Below, in pieces: positions 1-7,090 of a stretch of 16,577 nt of DNA (positions are counted from its first letter, which is position 1; each line of letters begins with the position of its first letter). The notes beneath the pieces were generated by a model. It was not told the DNA's origin. It searched no databases and was given only the letters and a program-made list of their open reading frames with translations. Source of the DNA: Haemophilus parahaemolyticus (GTDB taxonomy: Bacteria > Pseudomonadota > Gammaproteobacteria > Enterobacterales > Pasteurellaceae); assembly GCF_018373095.1 (NCBI RefSeq), contig NZ_JAHAHT010000033.1, forward strand, positions 1 to 16,577, given 5' to 3'. A program made the position numbers and the translations under genes.

Positions 1-1
1 A

Positions 2-796
2 GGTGCGCACGAAGGCAGAGCAGCTGTAACCAAACAAACTGAAGCCCTTTATCGCTTATGCGATGTGCTTTGTAAAAAATATCCGAATGTGGAATTTGAG
101 GCGTGCTCATCAGGCGGCGGACGCATCGACTACGAAATTCTAAAACGCTCACAACGTTTCTGGACTTCTGACAACAACGATGCTTTAGAACGCCAAACAA
201 TCCAACGCGGTTTCAGCTATTTCTATCCGCCAGAAGTGATGGGCGCACACATTGGTGGATACCACTGCCACACCACTTACCGTAAATTAGATGCGAATTT
301 CCGTGGTTTAACCGCCCTATTCGGGCATATGGGCGTGGAACTTGACCCTGTAAAAGAGGGTGAAGAAGAACGCCAAAACTTTGCTAAATACATTGCGTTG
401 CACAAATCCTTGCGTGATTTATTACACAGCGGCAAATCGTTCCGCTTAGACCGTAAAGATCCTGCTTCCTTAGTCAATGGCATAGCGAGCCAAGATGGTT
501 CACAAGCGGTCGTTTTAATCAACCAACTTACAATGCTAGACTATCTCCGCCAAGAATCGCTTCGCTTACCTTATTTGACAGAAGGCGATTATCAAGTGGA
601 AGTACTCGATCTACCACGTAATTTTGCCGAAGGAAAATTTGGTCACTTAATGAAAAAATTGCCTGAATGGATGGTAAAAGCCTTAGCAGGTGAAAAAGTG
701 GTAATCAACAGTGAATGGTTGGCGAAAGTGGGGTTAGGCTTACCGATTATTGACCCTGCATCTGCGATATTGTTGAAGTTTACGAAAATTAGCTAA
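2..796 (+). CDS. Alpha-galactosidase, GH36 family (C-terminal part; 5' end outside window)
   Basis: Hydrolyses terminal alpha-1,6-linked galactose from sugars such as raffinose or melibiose, probably in the cytoplasm as no export signal is visible in this part. The frame is open from base 2, so the protein enters the window already begun; about 264 residues are present against roughly 720 for the family. Visible GH36 landmarks are CSSGGGRID (codons from base 104) and WTSDNNDALERQ (codons from base 161); by family knowledge the Asp of WTSD (codon 170-172) is the catalytic acid/base. The nucleophile Asp (KWDxN-type motif) lies upstream, outside the window. YPPEVMGAHIG and a C-terminal beta-rich tail follow. 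Next to galT, galK and galM, it would supply galactose to the Leloir pathway. E. coli MelA belongs to another family (GH4), so I give no symbol. Confidence 0.9.
   Translation, partial: GAHEGRAAVTKQTEALYRLCDVLCKKYPNVEFEACSSGGGRIDYEILKRSQRFWTSDNNDALERQTIQRGFSYFYPPEVMGAHIGGYHCHTTYRKLDANFRGLTALFGHMGVELDPVKEGEEERQNFAKYIALHKSLRDLLHSGKSFRLDRKDPASLVNGIASQDGSQAVVLINQLTMLDYLRQESLRLPYLTEGDYQVEVLDLPRNFAEGKFGHLMKKLPEWMVKALAGEKVVINSEWLAKVGLGLPIIDPASAILLKFTKIS
502..510 (+). repeat. Uptake signal sequence, A. pleuropneumoniae type
   Basis: Exact ACAAGCGGT core followed by CGTTTTAAT, inside the alpha-galactosidase gene. In Pasteurellaceae these cores mark DNA for uptake in natural transformation. This exact core identifies the Apl-type subclade. 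Confidence 0.8.
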
Positions 797-799
797 TTA

Positions 800-819
800 T
801 CTCCTCTCCCACGAGGAGA
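800..819. repeat. Short C/T-rich hairpin after the alpha-galactosidase gene
   Basis: TCTCCTC (800-806) pairs with GAGGAGA (813-819) around a 6-nt loop, four bases after the stop codon. No T-run follows, so it is a poor intrinsic terminator. It may be a remnant of a REP-like repeat or a processing/stability hairpin. Confidence 0.4.
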
Positions 820-888
820 GAGAGGAATACCGAGCAAAATTAAGTGTAAATCTCATTTTTTGTAAGTTTTCCTCTAAATTTAATCGCT

Positions 889-910
889 TATTGTGAAGTT
901 CGTCACATAT
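889..910. promoter_or_regulatory. CRP (cAMP receptor protein) binding site for galTKM
   Basis: TGTGA (892-896), six bases, TCACA (903-907): both half-sites are perfect and sit in A/T-rich flanks. The centre is 899.5. With the -10 box at 928-933 the start of transcription would be about 940-941, which puts CRP at about -41.5, the class II activator position. This predicts catabolite control of galTKM separately from any promoter of the upstream alpha-galactosidase. Confidence 0.75.
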
Positions 911-927
911 TTTTTTTATAAATCTTC

Positions 928-933
928 TATACT
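928..933 (+). promoter_or_regulatory. galT: -10 box of the galT promoter
   Basis: TATACT, five of six bases to consensus, about 28 bp downstream of the CRP site centre. No good -35 is visible because the CRP site covers that region, as is usual at class II CRP promoters. The leader to galT would be about 22 nt. Confidence 0.55.
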
Positions 934-962
934 TCCTCCAAAAATTCTCTAGGGATATGATT

Positions 963-2015
963 ATGAGTGAACAATTTGTTTTAAACGACCATCCGCATCG
1001 CCGTTTCAACCCGTTAAAAAATCAATGGATTTTAGTCTCGCCACATCGTGCAAAACGTCCGTGGCAAGGGCAACAAGAAGAAGTGGTCGCTGATAATAAA
1101 CCGAGTTACGATCCAACCTGCTATCTCTGCCCAGGCAATAGACGCATTACGGGTGAGCAAAATCCGCAATATACCCAACCTTTTGTGTTCAAAAATGATT
1201 TCTCTGCCTTGCTTACAGACACACCAGCACCAGAAAAAAATGATGATCCACTGTTCCAAATTTCGCATACGCAAGGTGAAAGCCGTGTGATCTGTTTTTC
1301 TCCAGACCATAGCAAAACCTTACCTCAACTTAACGTGCCAGAAATTGAGCAAGTGATCCAAGTATGGCAACAACAGGTTCGCGAGCTTAAACAGCGCTAC
1401 CAATGGGTACAAATTTTTGAGAACAAAGGCTCAATGATGGGCTGTTCAAACCCGCATCCGCACGGTCAAATCTGGGCAAGTAATTTTTTACCGAATGAAA
1501 TTACGATTGAAGATGAATGCCAAGCAGAATATTTCAAAAAATATGGCTCGCCATTGCTAGTTGATTACGCGAAACGTGAATTAGAAAAACGCGAACGTAT
1601 TGTCGCTGAAACTGAAGATTGGATTGCAGTTGTGCCTTATTGGGCAGCTTGGCCGTTTGAAACCTTGCTATTACCAAAAGCAAAACAATTCAAATCGATT
1701 GAAGATTTAAACCAAGCGGAACGTGAAGATTTAGCCTTAGCGTTGAAAAAATTAACGACACGTTACGATAACTTATTTAACATCAGCTTCCCATATTCTA
1801 TGGGCTTCCACTTCGCACCGTTTAATAGCGAAGAAAATGAACACTGGCAATTGCACGCACATTTCTATCCGCCACTTTTACGTTCAGCAACCGTGCGTAA
1901 ATTTATGGTGGGCTATGAAATGATGGCGGAAAGCCAACGCGATTTAACCCCAGAACAAGCAGCAGAACGTTTAAATGCAGTAAGCGATAGCGTTCACTAT
2001 AAAGACAAAGAATAA
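963..2015 (+). CDS. galT: Galactose-1-phosphate uridylyltransferase
   Basis: Leloir pathway enzyme that swaps UMP between UDP-glucose and galactose-1-phosphate; cytoplasmic. I prefer the ATG at 963 (MSEQF) over the one at 957: the AGGGA at 951-955 is 7 nt from 963 but only 1 nt from 957. That gives 350 aa, close to the family's ~348. Counting from 957, the zinc-site cysteines are C55 and C58 (CYLC), followed by H118; the active site is NPHPHGQ with H169 as the predicted uridylylated nucleophile (E. coli H166). All key residues are present. galK follows after 11 nt, so the two are almost surely co-transcribed. A CRP-dependent promoter lies directly upstream. No frameshift or odd feature was seen. 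Confidence 0.97.
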   Translation: MSEQFVLNDHPHRRFNPLKNQWILVSPHRAKRPWQGQQEEVVADNKPSYDPTCYLCPGNRRITGEQNPQYTQPFVFKNDFSALLTDTPAPEKNDDPLFQISHTQGESRVICFSPDHSKTLPQLNVPEIEQVIQVWQQQVRELKQRYQWVQIFENKGSMMGCSNPHPHGQIWASNFLPNEITIEDECQAEYFKKYGSPLLVDYAKRELEKRERIVAETEDWIAVVPYWAAWPFETLLLPKAKQFKSIEDLNQAEREDLALALKKLTTRYDNLFNISFPYSMGFHFAPFNSEENEHWQLHAHFYPPLLRSATVRKFMVGYEMMAESQRDLTPEQAAERLNAVSDSVHYKDKE

Positions 2016-2026
2016 GGAGATAGCCA

Positions 2027-3184
2027 ATGACCCCACAACAACTTTCTCAAAAAAAATTCACTGAGCATTATGGCTATAACGCAGAACAAACTGTTTTCGC
2101 ACCTGGTCGCGTAAACATTATTGGCGAGCATACTGACTACAACGATGGCTTTGTTATGCCTTGTGCGATCAACTACGGAATGGCGGTCAGCTTCGCAAAA
2201 CGCAACGATAGTATTTGGCGTGTGTATGCGATTGATATTAACGAACAAGATGAATTTGATTTAAGCCAAGATTTCACCCAAAGCGAACATAAATGGGCAA
2301 ACTACGTGAGAGGCGTGGTGAAATATGTGCAAGAACAATGCCCAGAATTTAAACAAGGGGCGGATTTAGTGATGACCAGCGATGTGCCGATGTCATCAGG
2401 CTTAAGTTCTTCTGCCGCACTTGAGATTTCTATCGGCAAAACCTGTCAAGTGTTAGGCAACTTACCGCTTTCGCTTGCTCAAATTGCCCTTATCGGACAA
2501 AAAGCAGAGAACAAATTTGTGGGTGCAAACTGCGGTAATATGGATCAATTGACCTCTGCATTAGGGCAAAAAGACCACTTAATTATGATTGACTGCCGCA
2601 GCCTTGAGATTACCCCAACCCCTGTGCCACAAGGCTATTCCATTGCGATCATTAATTCCAATGTAAAACACGATTTAGTCACAGGCGAATACAACAGCCG
2701 TCGTCAAGAATGCGAACAAGCGGCTAAATTCTTTGGCGTAAAAGCTCTTCGAGATGTAACACCTGAGCAATTCCACGCGCGCGAAAATGAGTTAAAAGCT
2801 GAAAGCGAATTGGCTTATAAACGTGCAAAACACGTGGTTTATGAAGATCAACGCGTGTTGGATGCAGTTGTAGCCTTAAAAGCGAATGATATGGTGAAAC
2901 TGGGTCACTTGATGGGCGAATCACACGATTCAATGCGTGATGATTTTGAAATTACCATTCCTGAAATTGACTACTTGGTAGAACTCGCTCAAGTAGCGAT
3001 TGGCAAAAACGGTGGTGCTCGTATGACGGGCGGCGGCTTCGGCGGTTGTATCGTCTGTCTTGTACCAAATGAGAAAGTGGAGGCGTTACGCCAGTTAATC
3101 GCAGATAACTACGAAAAACAAACAGGCATTAAAGAAACCTTCTACCTCTGCACTGCGAATGATGGAGTGAGAGTGGTTTCATAA
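2027..3184 (+). CDS. galK: Galactokinase
   Basis: Phosphorylates alpha-D-galactose with ATP to galactose-1-phosphate, the first committed Leloir step; cytoplasmic. The 385-aa product has the usual length and the GHMP-kinase motifs in order: galactokinase signature GRVNIIGEHTDYNDG (27-41), the ATP-loop MSSGLSSSAALE (122-133), the catalytic base in NCGNMDQ (D173), and GGARMTGGGFGG (329-340). The start is supported by AAGGAG at 2014-2019, seven bases before the ATG; this Shine-Dalgarno overlaps the galT stop, so translation of the two genes is probably linked. galM follows 248 bp later, beyond an inverted palindromic repeat whose first arm may end part of the transcripts. Confidence 0.98.
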   Translation: MTPQQLSQKKFTEHYGYNAEQTVFAPGRVNIIGEHTDYNDGFVMPCAINYGMAVSFAKRNDSIWRVYAIDINEQDEFDLSQDFTQSEHKWANYVRGVVKYVQEQCPEFKQGADLVMTSDVPMSSGLSSSAALEISIGKTCQVLGNLPLSLAQIALIGQKAENKFVGANCGNMDQLTSALGQKDHLIMIDCRSLEITPTPVPQGYSIAIINSNVKHDLVTGEYNSRRQECEQAAKFFGVKALRDVTPEQFHARENELKAESELAYKRAKHVVYEDQRVLDAVVALKANDMVKLGHLMGESHDSMRDDFEITIPEIDYLVELAQVAIGKNGGARMTGGGFGGCIVCLVPNEKVEALRQLIADNYEKQTGIKETFYLCTANDGVRVVS

Positions 3185-3220
3185 ACTAAAATAAAATAAT
3201 TTTTCCGTTTTTTCTTCTGC

Positions 3221-3370
3221 CAAATCTCTCCTACTCCTCTTTGTCAAAGAAGGGGGAAATCTTAGGAGATTTTTAGATTATCTTTCTATACCACTAAATG
3301 TATATGAGGCTGTAGCTCTTTTTTTACTAAAGAATCCCCCTCTTTAGCAAAGAGGGGTAGGGGAGATTTG
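3221..3370. repeat. Inverted pair of C/T-rich palindromic repeats between galK and galM
   Basis: Arm 3221-3257 and arm 3335-3370 are near-perfect reverse complements (both start, read inward, with CAAATCTC and end in a G/C-run). Each arm is itself partly palindromic around a CTCTTTG...CAAAGA core. The left copy continues to 3272 as AAATCTCTCCTA / TTAGGAGATTT followed by TTT, so it can form a terminator-like stem on the galK transcript. The right copy is also bracketed by AGGCTGTA (3307-3314) and TACAGCCT (3401-3408). It looks like a mobile REP/MITE-type intergenic repeat present as two opposed copies. No protein-coding potential is seen in the 248-bp gap. Confidence 0.7.
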
Positions 3371-3432
3371 ATAGTACTTATTTACGGAGAAATTAGTATA
3401 TACAGCCTTTATTCTTTAAAAAGAAGTTCTCT

Positions 3433-4401
3433 ATGAAAACCTTTACCCTCGAAAACAATTATCTCAAAATTACCCTTTCCAACTTTGGTGCTTCTTGGCT
3501 CTCTTGCATAGTTAAACACCCCAAAGGCGACAGAGAAGTGTTAATTACCACTACACCAAAACGTTGGGCAGAGCAGTCTGCTTATTTTGGTGCAACCGTT
3601 GGGCGTTATGCGAACCGTATCGCAAATGGTGAATATGAACTGAATGATAAAGTTTATCAACTAGCGAAAAACAACGGGGATAACAACTTGCACGGCGGCG
3701 TGAAAGGAGCGAATGCTGTGGAGTGGCAAGTGTTAGAACACTGCTCGCAAGCGGTTAAATTTGGTTACACTTTTGCAGATGGCGAAGAGGGCTTTGGCGG
3801 GGAAGTAAAAGCAACGGTAACTTATCGCCTAACTGATAATCAGCTTGAAGTCTATTTTGATGCACTAAGCGACCAAGCAACCCCACTTTGCTTAACCAAT
3901 CATGCCTATTTCAACTTAGATGGCAGCACAACCATTCACCATCATAGCTTGCAGCTCAACGCATCGCACTATTTACCCGTAAGCGAGAATGGCATTCCAA
4001 ACGGCTTATTAAAACCAGTAGACAGCACCAGTTTTGACTTCCGCCAACCTAAAGCGATTGAGGAAGATTTGCTTGCTGATACAGACCAACGTGTGGTACG
4101 CGGCTACGATCATGCCTTTTTAATTGCAAAAGAAAACCAAAATTTCACCGCTTGTTTAAGCGTGGAAGACTTGCAATTACACCTTGAAACTTCAATGCCA
4201 GCGGTGCAACTTTACACAGGCAATTGGCTTGCTGGGCAACCTCGTGGCGAGAGTGGTGCTTGTGAGGATTATGCAGGCGTAGCGTTAGAACCCGAGTTCT
4301 TCCCAGACAGCCCAAACCACCCAGAACTTGCAGCATTTGGTGGGATTTCTCAAGCAAACGAGCCTTACCACCATAGTGTTTATTATCGGTTTGTTTATTA
4401 A
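3433..4401 (+). CDS. galM: Aldose 1-epimerase (galactose mutarotase)
   Basis: Interconverts beta- and alpha-D-galactose so that galactokinase receives the alpha anomer; cytoplasmic. The product is 322 aa, slightly short of the ~340 of the family, but all landmarks are there: GRYANRI (58-63), NNLHGG with H87, TNHAYFNL with H157 (predicted general acid), and EPEFFPDSPN with E286 (predicted general base). The ribosome site is weak (AAGAAG at 3421-3426). The gene lies 248 bp after galK, so it may be read through from the galT promoter or have its own; I could not identify a convincing separate promoter. It converges on deoC. Confidence 0.93.
   Translation: MKTFTLENNYLKITLSNFGASWLSCIVKHPKGDREVLITTTPKRWAEQSAYFGATVGRYANRIANGEYELNDKVYQLAKNNGDNNLHGGVKGANAVEWQVLEHCSQAVKFGYTFADGEEGFGGEVKATVTYRLTDNQLEVYFDALSDQATPLCLTNHAYFNLDGSTTIHHHSLQLNASHYLPVSENGIPNGLLKPVDSTSFDFRQPKAIEEDLLADTDQRVVRGYDHAFLIAKENQNFTACLSVEDLQLHLETSMPAVQLYTGNWLAGQPRGESGACEDYAGVALEPEFFPDSPNHPELAAFGGISQANEPYHHSVYYRFVY
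3747..3755 (+). repeat. Uptake signal sequence (one mismatch in core)
   Basis: GCAAGCGGT followed by TAAATTTGG, within galM. It differs from the Apl core in the first base only, and the A/T-rich tail matches the extended uptake motif. Confidence 0.55.
4147..4155 (-). repeat. Uptake signal sequence, A. pleuropneumoniae type
   Basis: ACCGCTTGT on the plus strand, an exact ACAAGCGGT core on the minus strand followed by GAAATT. It lies within the galM coding region. Confidence 0.75.
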
Positions 4402-4423
4402 ATTTCCTGCTTAATTTTTTCAT

Positions 4424-4454
4424 AAATAAAAAAATGACGGGGTTTATCCCCGTC
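4424..4454 (-). terminator. Rho-independent terminator of deoC
   Basis: GACGGGG (4436-4442) and CCCCGTC (4448-4454) form a 7-bp G/C stem with a TTTAT loop. Read on the minus strand, the stem is followed by ATTTTTTTATTT, so it ends the deoC transcript directly after its stop codon. It may also slow galM transcripts, but there is no T-run on the plus side. Confidence 0.85.
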
Positions 4455-4457
4455 CAA

Positions 4458-5123
4458 TTAATATCCCTCAACCAAAACACCTTTCACAATCGCAATCCCT
4501 GCACTTGCACCAATTCTCGTTGCACCCGCTTTTATCATTGCTAATGCAGTTTGTGTATCACGAACGCCACCTGATGCTTTTACACCGATTTCACCAACCA
4601 CCTGTTTCATTAACGACACATCTTCCACGGTTGCACCGCCTTTGTTAAATCCTGTTGAGGTTTTCACGAAAGCAACACCAATTGCTTTGCAGATTTCGCA
4701 CGCTTTGACGATTTCTTCTGTGGTGAGTAAGCAAGTTTCCAAAATTACTTTAAGCGGTGTACCTTGGCAGGCATTAAACACGGCTTGAATATCAGCTTGC
4801 ACTTTTTCCCACTGATTCGATTTGATCCAACCGACGTTAATCACCATATCAATTTCACCTGCACCCGCTTGAATCGCTTGCTCGGTTTCAAAGGCTTTAA
4901 CAGTGGTTGCACTTGCCCCGAGAGGGAAGCCAATAACGGTGCAGATTTTCACCGATGAACCCGCCAGTTTTGACTTAGCAAGTGGAATATGACAAGGATT
5001 AATGCAGACAGAATAGAAGCCATATTCAAGGGCTTCTTCACAGAGTTTTAAAATATCTTGTTCTGTTTTTTCAGCTGTGAGTGCTGTATGGTCGATATAT
5101 TTGGCAAGTTGAGAGGCGTTCAT
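4458..5123 (-). CDS. deoC: Deoxyribose-phosphate aldolase
   Basis: Cleaves 2-deoxyribose-5-phosphate to glyceraldehyde-3-phosphate and acetaldehyde in deoxynucleoside catabolism; cytoplasmic class I (Schiff-base) aldolase. I place the start at 5123 (MNASQLAKYIDHT), because AAAGGAG lies a few bases upstream; an in-frame ATG at 5150 would add nine residues that include the ribosome site. This gives 221 aa, the short DeoC form. Catalytic residues are D92 (EIDMVINVG), Schiff-base K154 (VAFVKTSTGF) and K182 (VKASGGVRD), all present. It stands alone here with no deoxyribonucleoside genes beside it, and is divergent from the YidE/AspT-type gene. The shared upstream gap has an imperfect CRP-like site. 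Confidence 0.96.
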   Translation of the reverse strand: MNASQLAKYIDHTALTAEKTEQDILKLCEEALEYGFYSVCINPCHIPLAKSKLAGSSVKICTVIGFPLGASATTVKAFETEQAIQAGAGEIDMVINVGWIKSNQWEKVQADIQAVFNACQGTPLKVILETCLLTTEEIVKACEICKAIGVAFVKTSTGFNKGGATVEDVSLMKQVVGEIGVKASGGVRDTQTALAMIKAGATRIGASAGIAIVKGVLVEGY

Positions 5124-5166
5124 AAAATCTCCTTTAAATGAAAACAACATTGCCTCACAATATACG

Positions 5167-5210
5167 CCAAGCGGTTAAATTTGCAAAAGATTTTACAATC
5201 TTAACCACTT
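5167..5210. repeat. Inverted pair of uptake signal sequences (one arm degenerate)
   Basis: CCAAGCGGTTAAATTTGCAA starts at 5167 (one mismatch to the Apl core, with the typical TTTGCAAA tail). The right end TTAACCACTT (5201-5210) is the reverse complement of the left arm AAGCGGTTAA (5169-5178) except for one base. AAGATT / AATCTT pair inside. The structure lies in the divergent deoC / transporter promoter region. Confidence 0.6.
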
Positions 5211-5233
5211 ACTTTTTCTTGATGAAGAAAAAA

Positions 5234-5249
5234 TGTGACACAGCTATCA
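5234..5249. promoter_or_regulatory. Possible weak CRP-like site upstream of the YidE/AspT gene
   Basis: TGTGA (5234-5238), six bases, TATCA (5245-5249), within AAATGTGA...ATCATTTT. One half-site is perfect and the other matches three of five bases. Its centre is about 60 bp before the predicted transporter start of transcription, a spacing compatible with class I activation. It could also serve deoC. This is tentative. Confidence 0.3.
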
Positions 5250-5285
5250 TTTTTGAAGTTTCACTCTGTTTTCAAAACATCATCT

Positions 5286-5294
5286 TGCTATAAT
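5286..5294 (+). promoter_or_regulatory. Extended -10 promoter of the YidE/AspT gene
   Basis: TGCTATAAT: a perfect -10 (TATAAT, 5289-5294) with the TGn extension, which can replace a good -35; none is visible 17 bp upstream. The leader to the ATG at 5325 would be about 24 nt. Confidence 0.6.
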
Positions 5295-5324
5295 CCGAAA
5301 GGGTTAATTAATTTCGAGGTTTAT

Positions 5325-6980
5325 ATGAGTGAAACAGCGATAACCATTAGTCTGCTTGCCCTTGTTGCTGTAATTGGACTTTGGGTAGGTCATTGGAAGA
5401 TCAAAGGTGTAGGGCTTGGTATTGGTGGCGTATTATTTGGCGGGATTATCGTCGCCCACTTCACCACGCAATACGGTATTCAGCTTGACAGTCACACGCT
5501 ACATTTTGTGCAGGAGTTTGGCTTAATTTTGTTTGTTTATACCATCGGCATCCAAGTAGGCCCAGGTTTTTTCTCCTCTTTGCGTAAATTGGGGCTGAAA
5601 CTAAACGGCTTTGCGATTTTAATTGTCGTGCTTGGCTCGCTTGCGACCATTATCATCTACAAACTCACTGGTATTCCGCTTGATGTAGCTATTGGAATTT
5701 ACTCAGGTGCGGTAACTAACACACCAGCACTAGGTGCAGGGCAACAGGTTTTAACCGAGCTTGGAATGACAGGTGTAACCAGCACAATGGGGATCTCCTA
5801 TGCAATGGCGTATCCTTTCGGGATCTGCGGTATTTTACTCTGTATGTGGCTACTTCGTCTCTTCTTCCGCGTAAAAATTGATGAAGAAGCACACAATTTC
5901 ATCAAAGAGAGTGGGCAAGATAAAGAGACACTCGACACCCTTGTTGTGCAAGTCTCCAACCGCAATTTAGACGGCATCAATTTAACCGAAATCCCTGGGT
6001 TTAATGAAAAAGATGTCGTTTGTTCACACCTTAAACGGGGCGAAGAAACCTTTGTGCCGAAAGCAGATAGCGAAGTACGTTTAGGCGATGTGTTGCATTT
6101 AGTCGGGGAAACTGGCTCGCTAAAAAAAATGCGACTAATTATTGGCGATGAAGTGGATGTGCCAGTCGCAACCTCAAGCGGAGAAATTCGTGCTGAACGC
6201 GTGGTGGTGACCAACGAAAAAGTGCTCGGTAAAAAAATCCGCAGCCTTGGCATTAACCAAAAATATGGCGTGGTAATTTCTCGCTTAAATCGTGCGGGAG
6301 TTGAGCTCGTACCAACTGGAAATACAACACTTCAATTTGGGGATGTATTACATATGGTGGGGTGTGCCGATGTGTTAAATAACGCCATTTCAGTTATCGG
6401 TAACGCACAACAAAAATTGCTGCAAGTACAAATGTTGCCTGTATTTATCGGGATTGGTTTAGGCGTGTTGCTCGGCTCATTGCCGTTAAGCATTCCTGGT
6501 TTCCCTGTTGCGTTGAAATTAGGGCTTGCAGGTGGCCCGCTTGTGGTTGCTCTCATCTTAGCCCGTATTGGCAGCATCGGCAAACTCTACTGGTTTATGC
6601 CGCCAAGTGCTAACCTTGCTTTGCGAGAAATCGGCATCGTGCTTTTTCTCTCTGTTGTTGGCTTAAAATCAGGCGGAAGCTTTGTAGACACGCTTACTAA
6701 CGGCTCAGGCTTAGAGTGGATGGGTTACGGCATTTTCATTACCCTTATCCCATTATTGATTGTCGGTGTGATTGCCCGTTGGTATGCAAAAATGAACTAT
6801 CTCAGCCTTTGCGGTTTGCTTGCAGGTTCAATGACCGACCCGCCAGCACTTGCTTTCGCCAATGAAATGAAAGAAGAGAGCGGTGCTCAATCCCTTTCTT
6901 ATGCCACCGTTTATCCGCTTGTGATGTTCTTACGGATCATCTCCCCGCAATTGATGGCAATATTGTTATTTGTAGCGTGA
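5325..6980 (+). CDS. YidE/AspT-family membrane transporter (substrate unknown)
   Basis: Inner-membrane protein of the aspartate:alanine exchanger (AspT/YidE/YbjL) superfamily. Start chosen at 5325 (MSETAITIS): GAGG at 5314-5317 precedes it and the promoter lies just upstream; the frame is open to 5235 but that would run through the promoter. The 551-aa product has a first membrane half (hydrophobic stretches near 7-22, 28-46, 61-80, 93-112, 121-140, 158-181), two central soluble RCK_C/TrkA_C-like domains (about 205-275 and 290-360), and a second membrane half (from ~370). The internal duplication shows in TNTPALGAGQ (131-140) and TDPPALAFAN (504-513). The RCK_C pair suggests ligand-gated control. 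No neighbour indicates the substrate; the name AspT for distant homologues should not be taken as function. Confidence 0.88.
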   Translation: MSETAITISLLALVAVIGLWVGHWKIKGVGLGIGGVLFGGIIVAHFTTQYGIQLDSHTLHFVQEFGLILFVYTIGIQVGPGFFSSLRKLGLKLNGFAILIVVLGSLATIIIYKLTGIPLDVAIGIYSGAVTNTPALGAGQQVLTELGMTGVTSTMGISYAMAYPFGICGILLCMWLLRLFFRVKIDEEAHNFIKESGQDKETLDTLVVQVSNRNLDGINLTEIPGFNEKDVVCSHLKRGEETFVPKADSEVRLGDVLHLVGETGSLKKMRLIIGDEVDVPVATSSGEIRAERVVVTNEKVLGKKIRSLGINQKYGVVISRLNRAGVELVPTGNTTLQFGDVLHMVGCADVLNNAISVIGNAQQKLLQVQMLPVFIGIGLGVLLGSLPLSIPGFPVALKLGLAGGPLVVALILARIGSIGKLYWFMPPSANLALREIGIVLFLSVVGLKSGGSFVDTLTNGSGLEWMGYGIFITLIPLLIVGVIARWYAKMNYLSLCGLLAGSMTDPPALAFANEMKEESGAQSLSYATVYPLVMFLRIISPQLMAILLFVA

Positions 6981-6984
6981 TTAG

Positions 6985-7067
6985 CCTCCTCTCTCTGCAA
7001 CTGGTCACCCTCATCCCTTGAAGAACTTGAGCAAAGCAATGTCTCTGAGAAAATTAGGGAGAGGGGG
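6985..7067. repeat. REP-like long stem between convergent transporter and dusA genes
   Basis: The arm at 6985-6996 (CCTCCTCTCTCT) pairs with AGGGAGAGGGGG (7056-7067) at 10 of 12 positions, the two exceptions being possible G·T pairs. The 59-base loop contains CACCCTCATCCC. It occupies nearly all of the 110-bp convergent gap. It could act as a terminator-like barrier, but there is no clean T-run. It resembles dispersed intergenic repeats. Confidence 0.45.
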
Positions 7068-7090
7068 AAGCAAGTACCTATCTTTTTACT

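Noticed and set aside
277..522. Minus-strand open frame opposite the alpha-galactosidase
   Set aside because: Overlaps conserved GH36 coding sequence entirely; no motif or ribosome site.
5235..5324. Upstream extension of the YidE/AspT protein
   Set aside because: It would cover the extended -10 promoter and has no ribosome site; the start at 5325 gives the usual family length.
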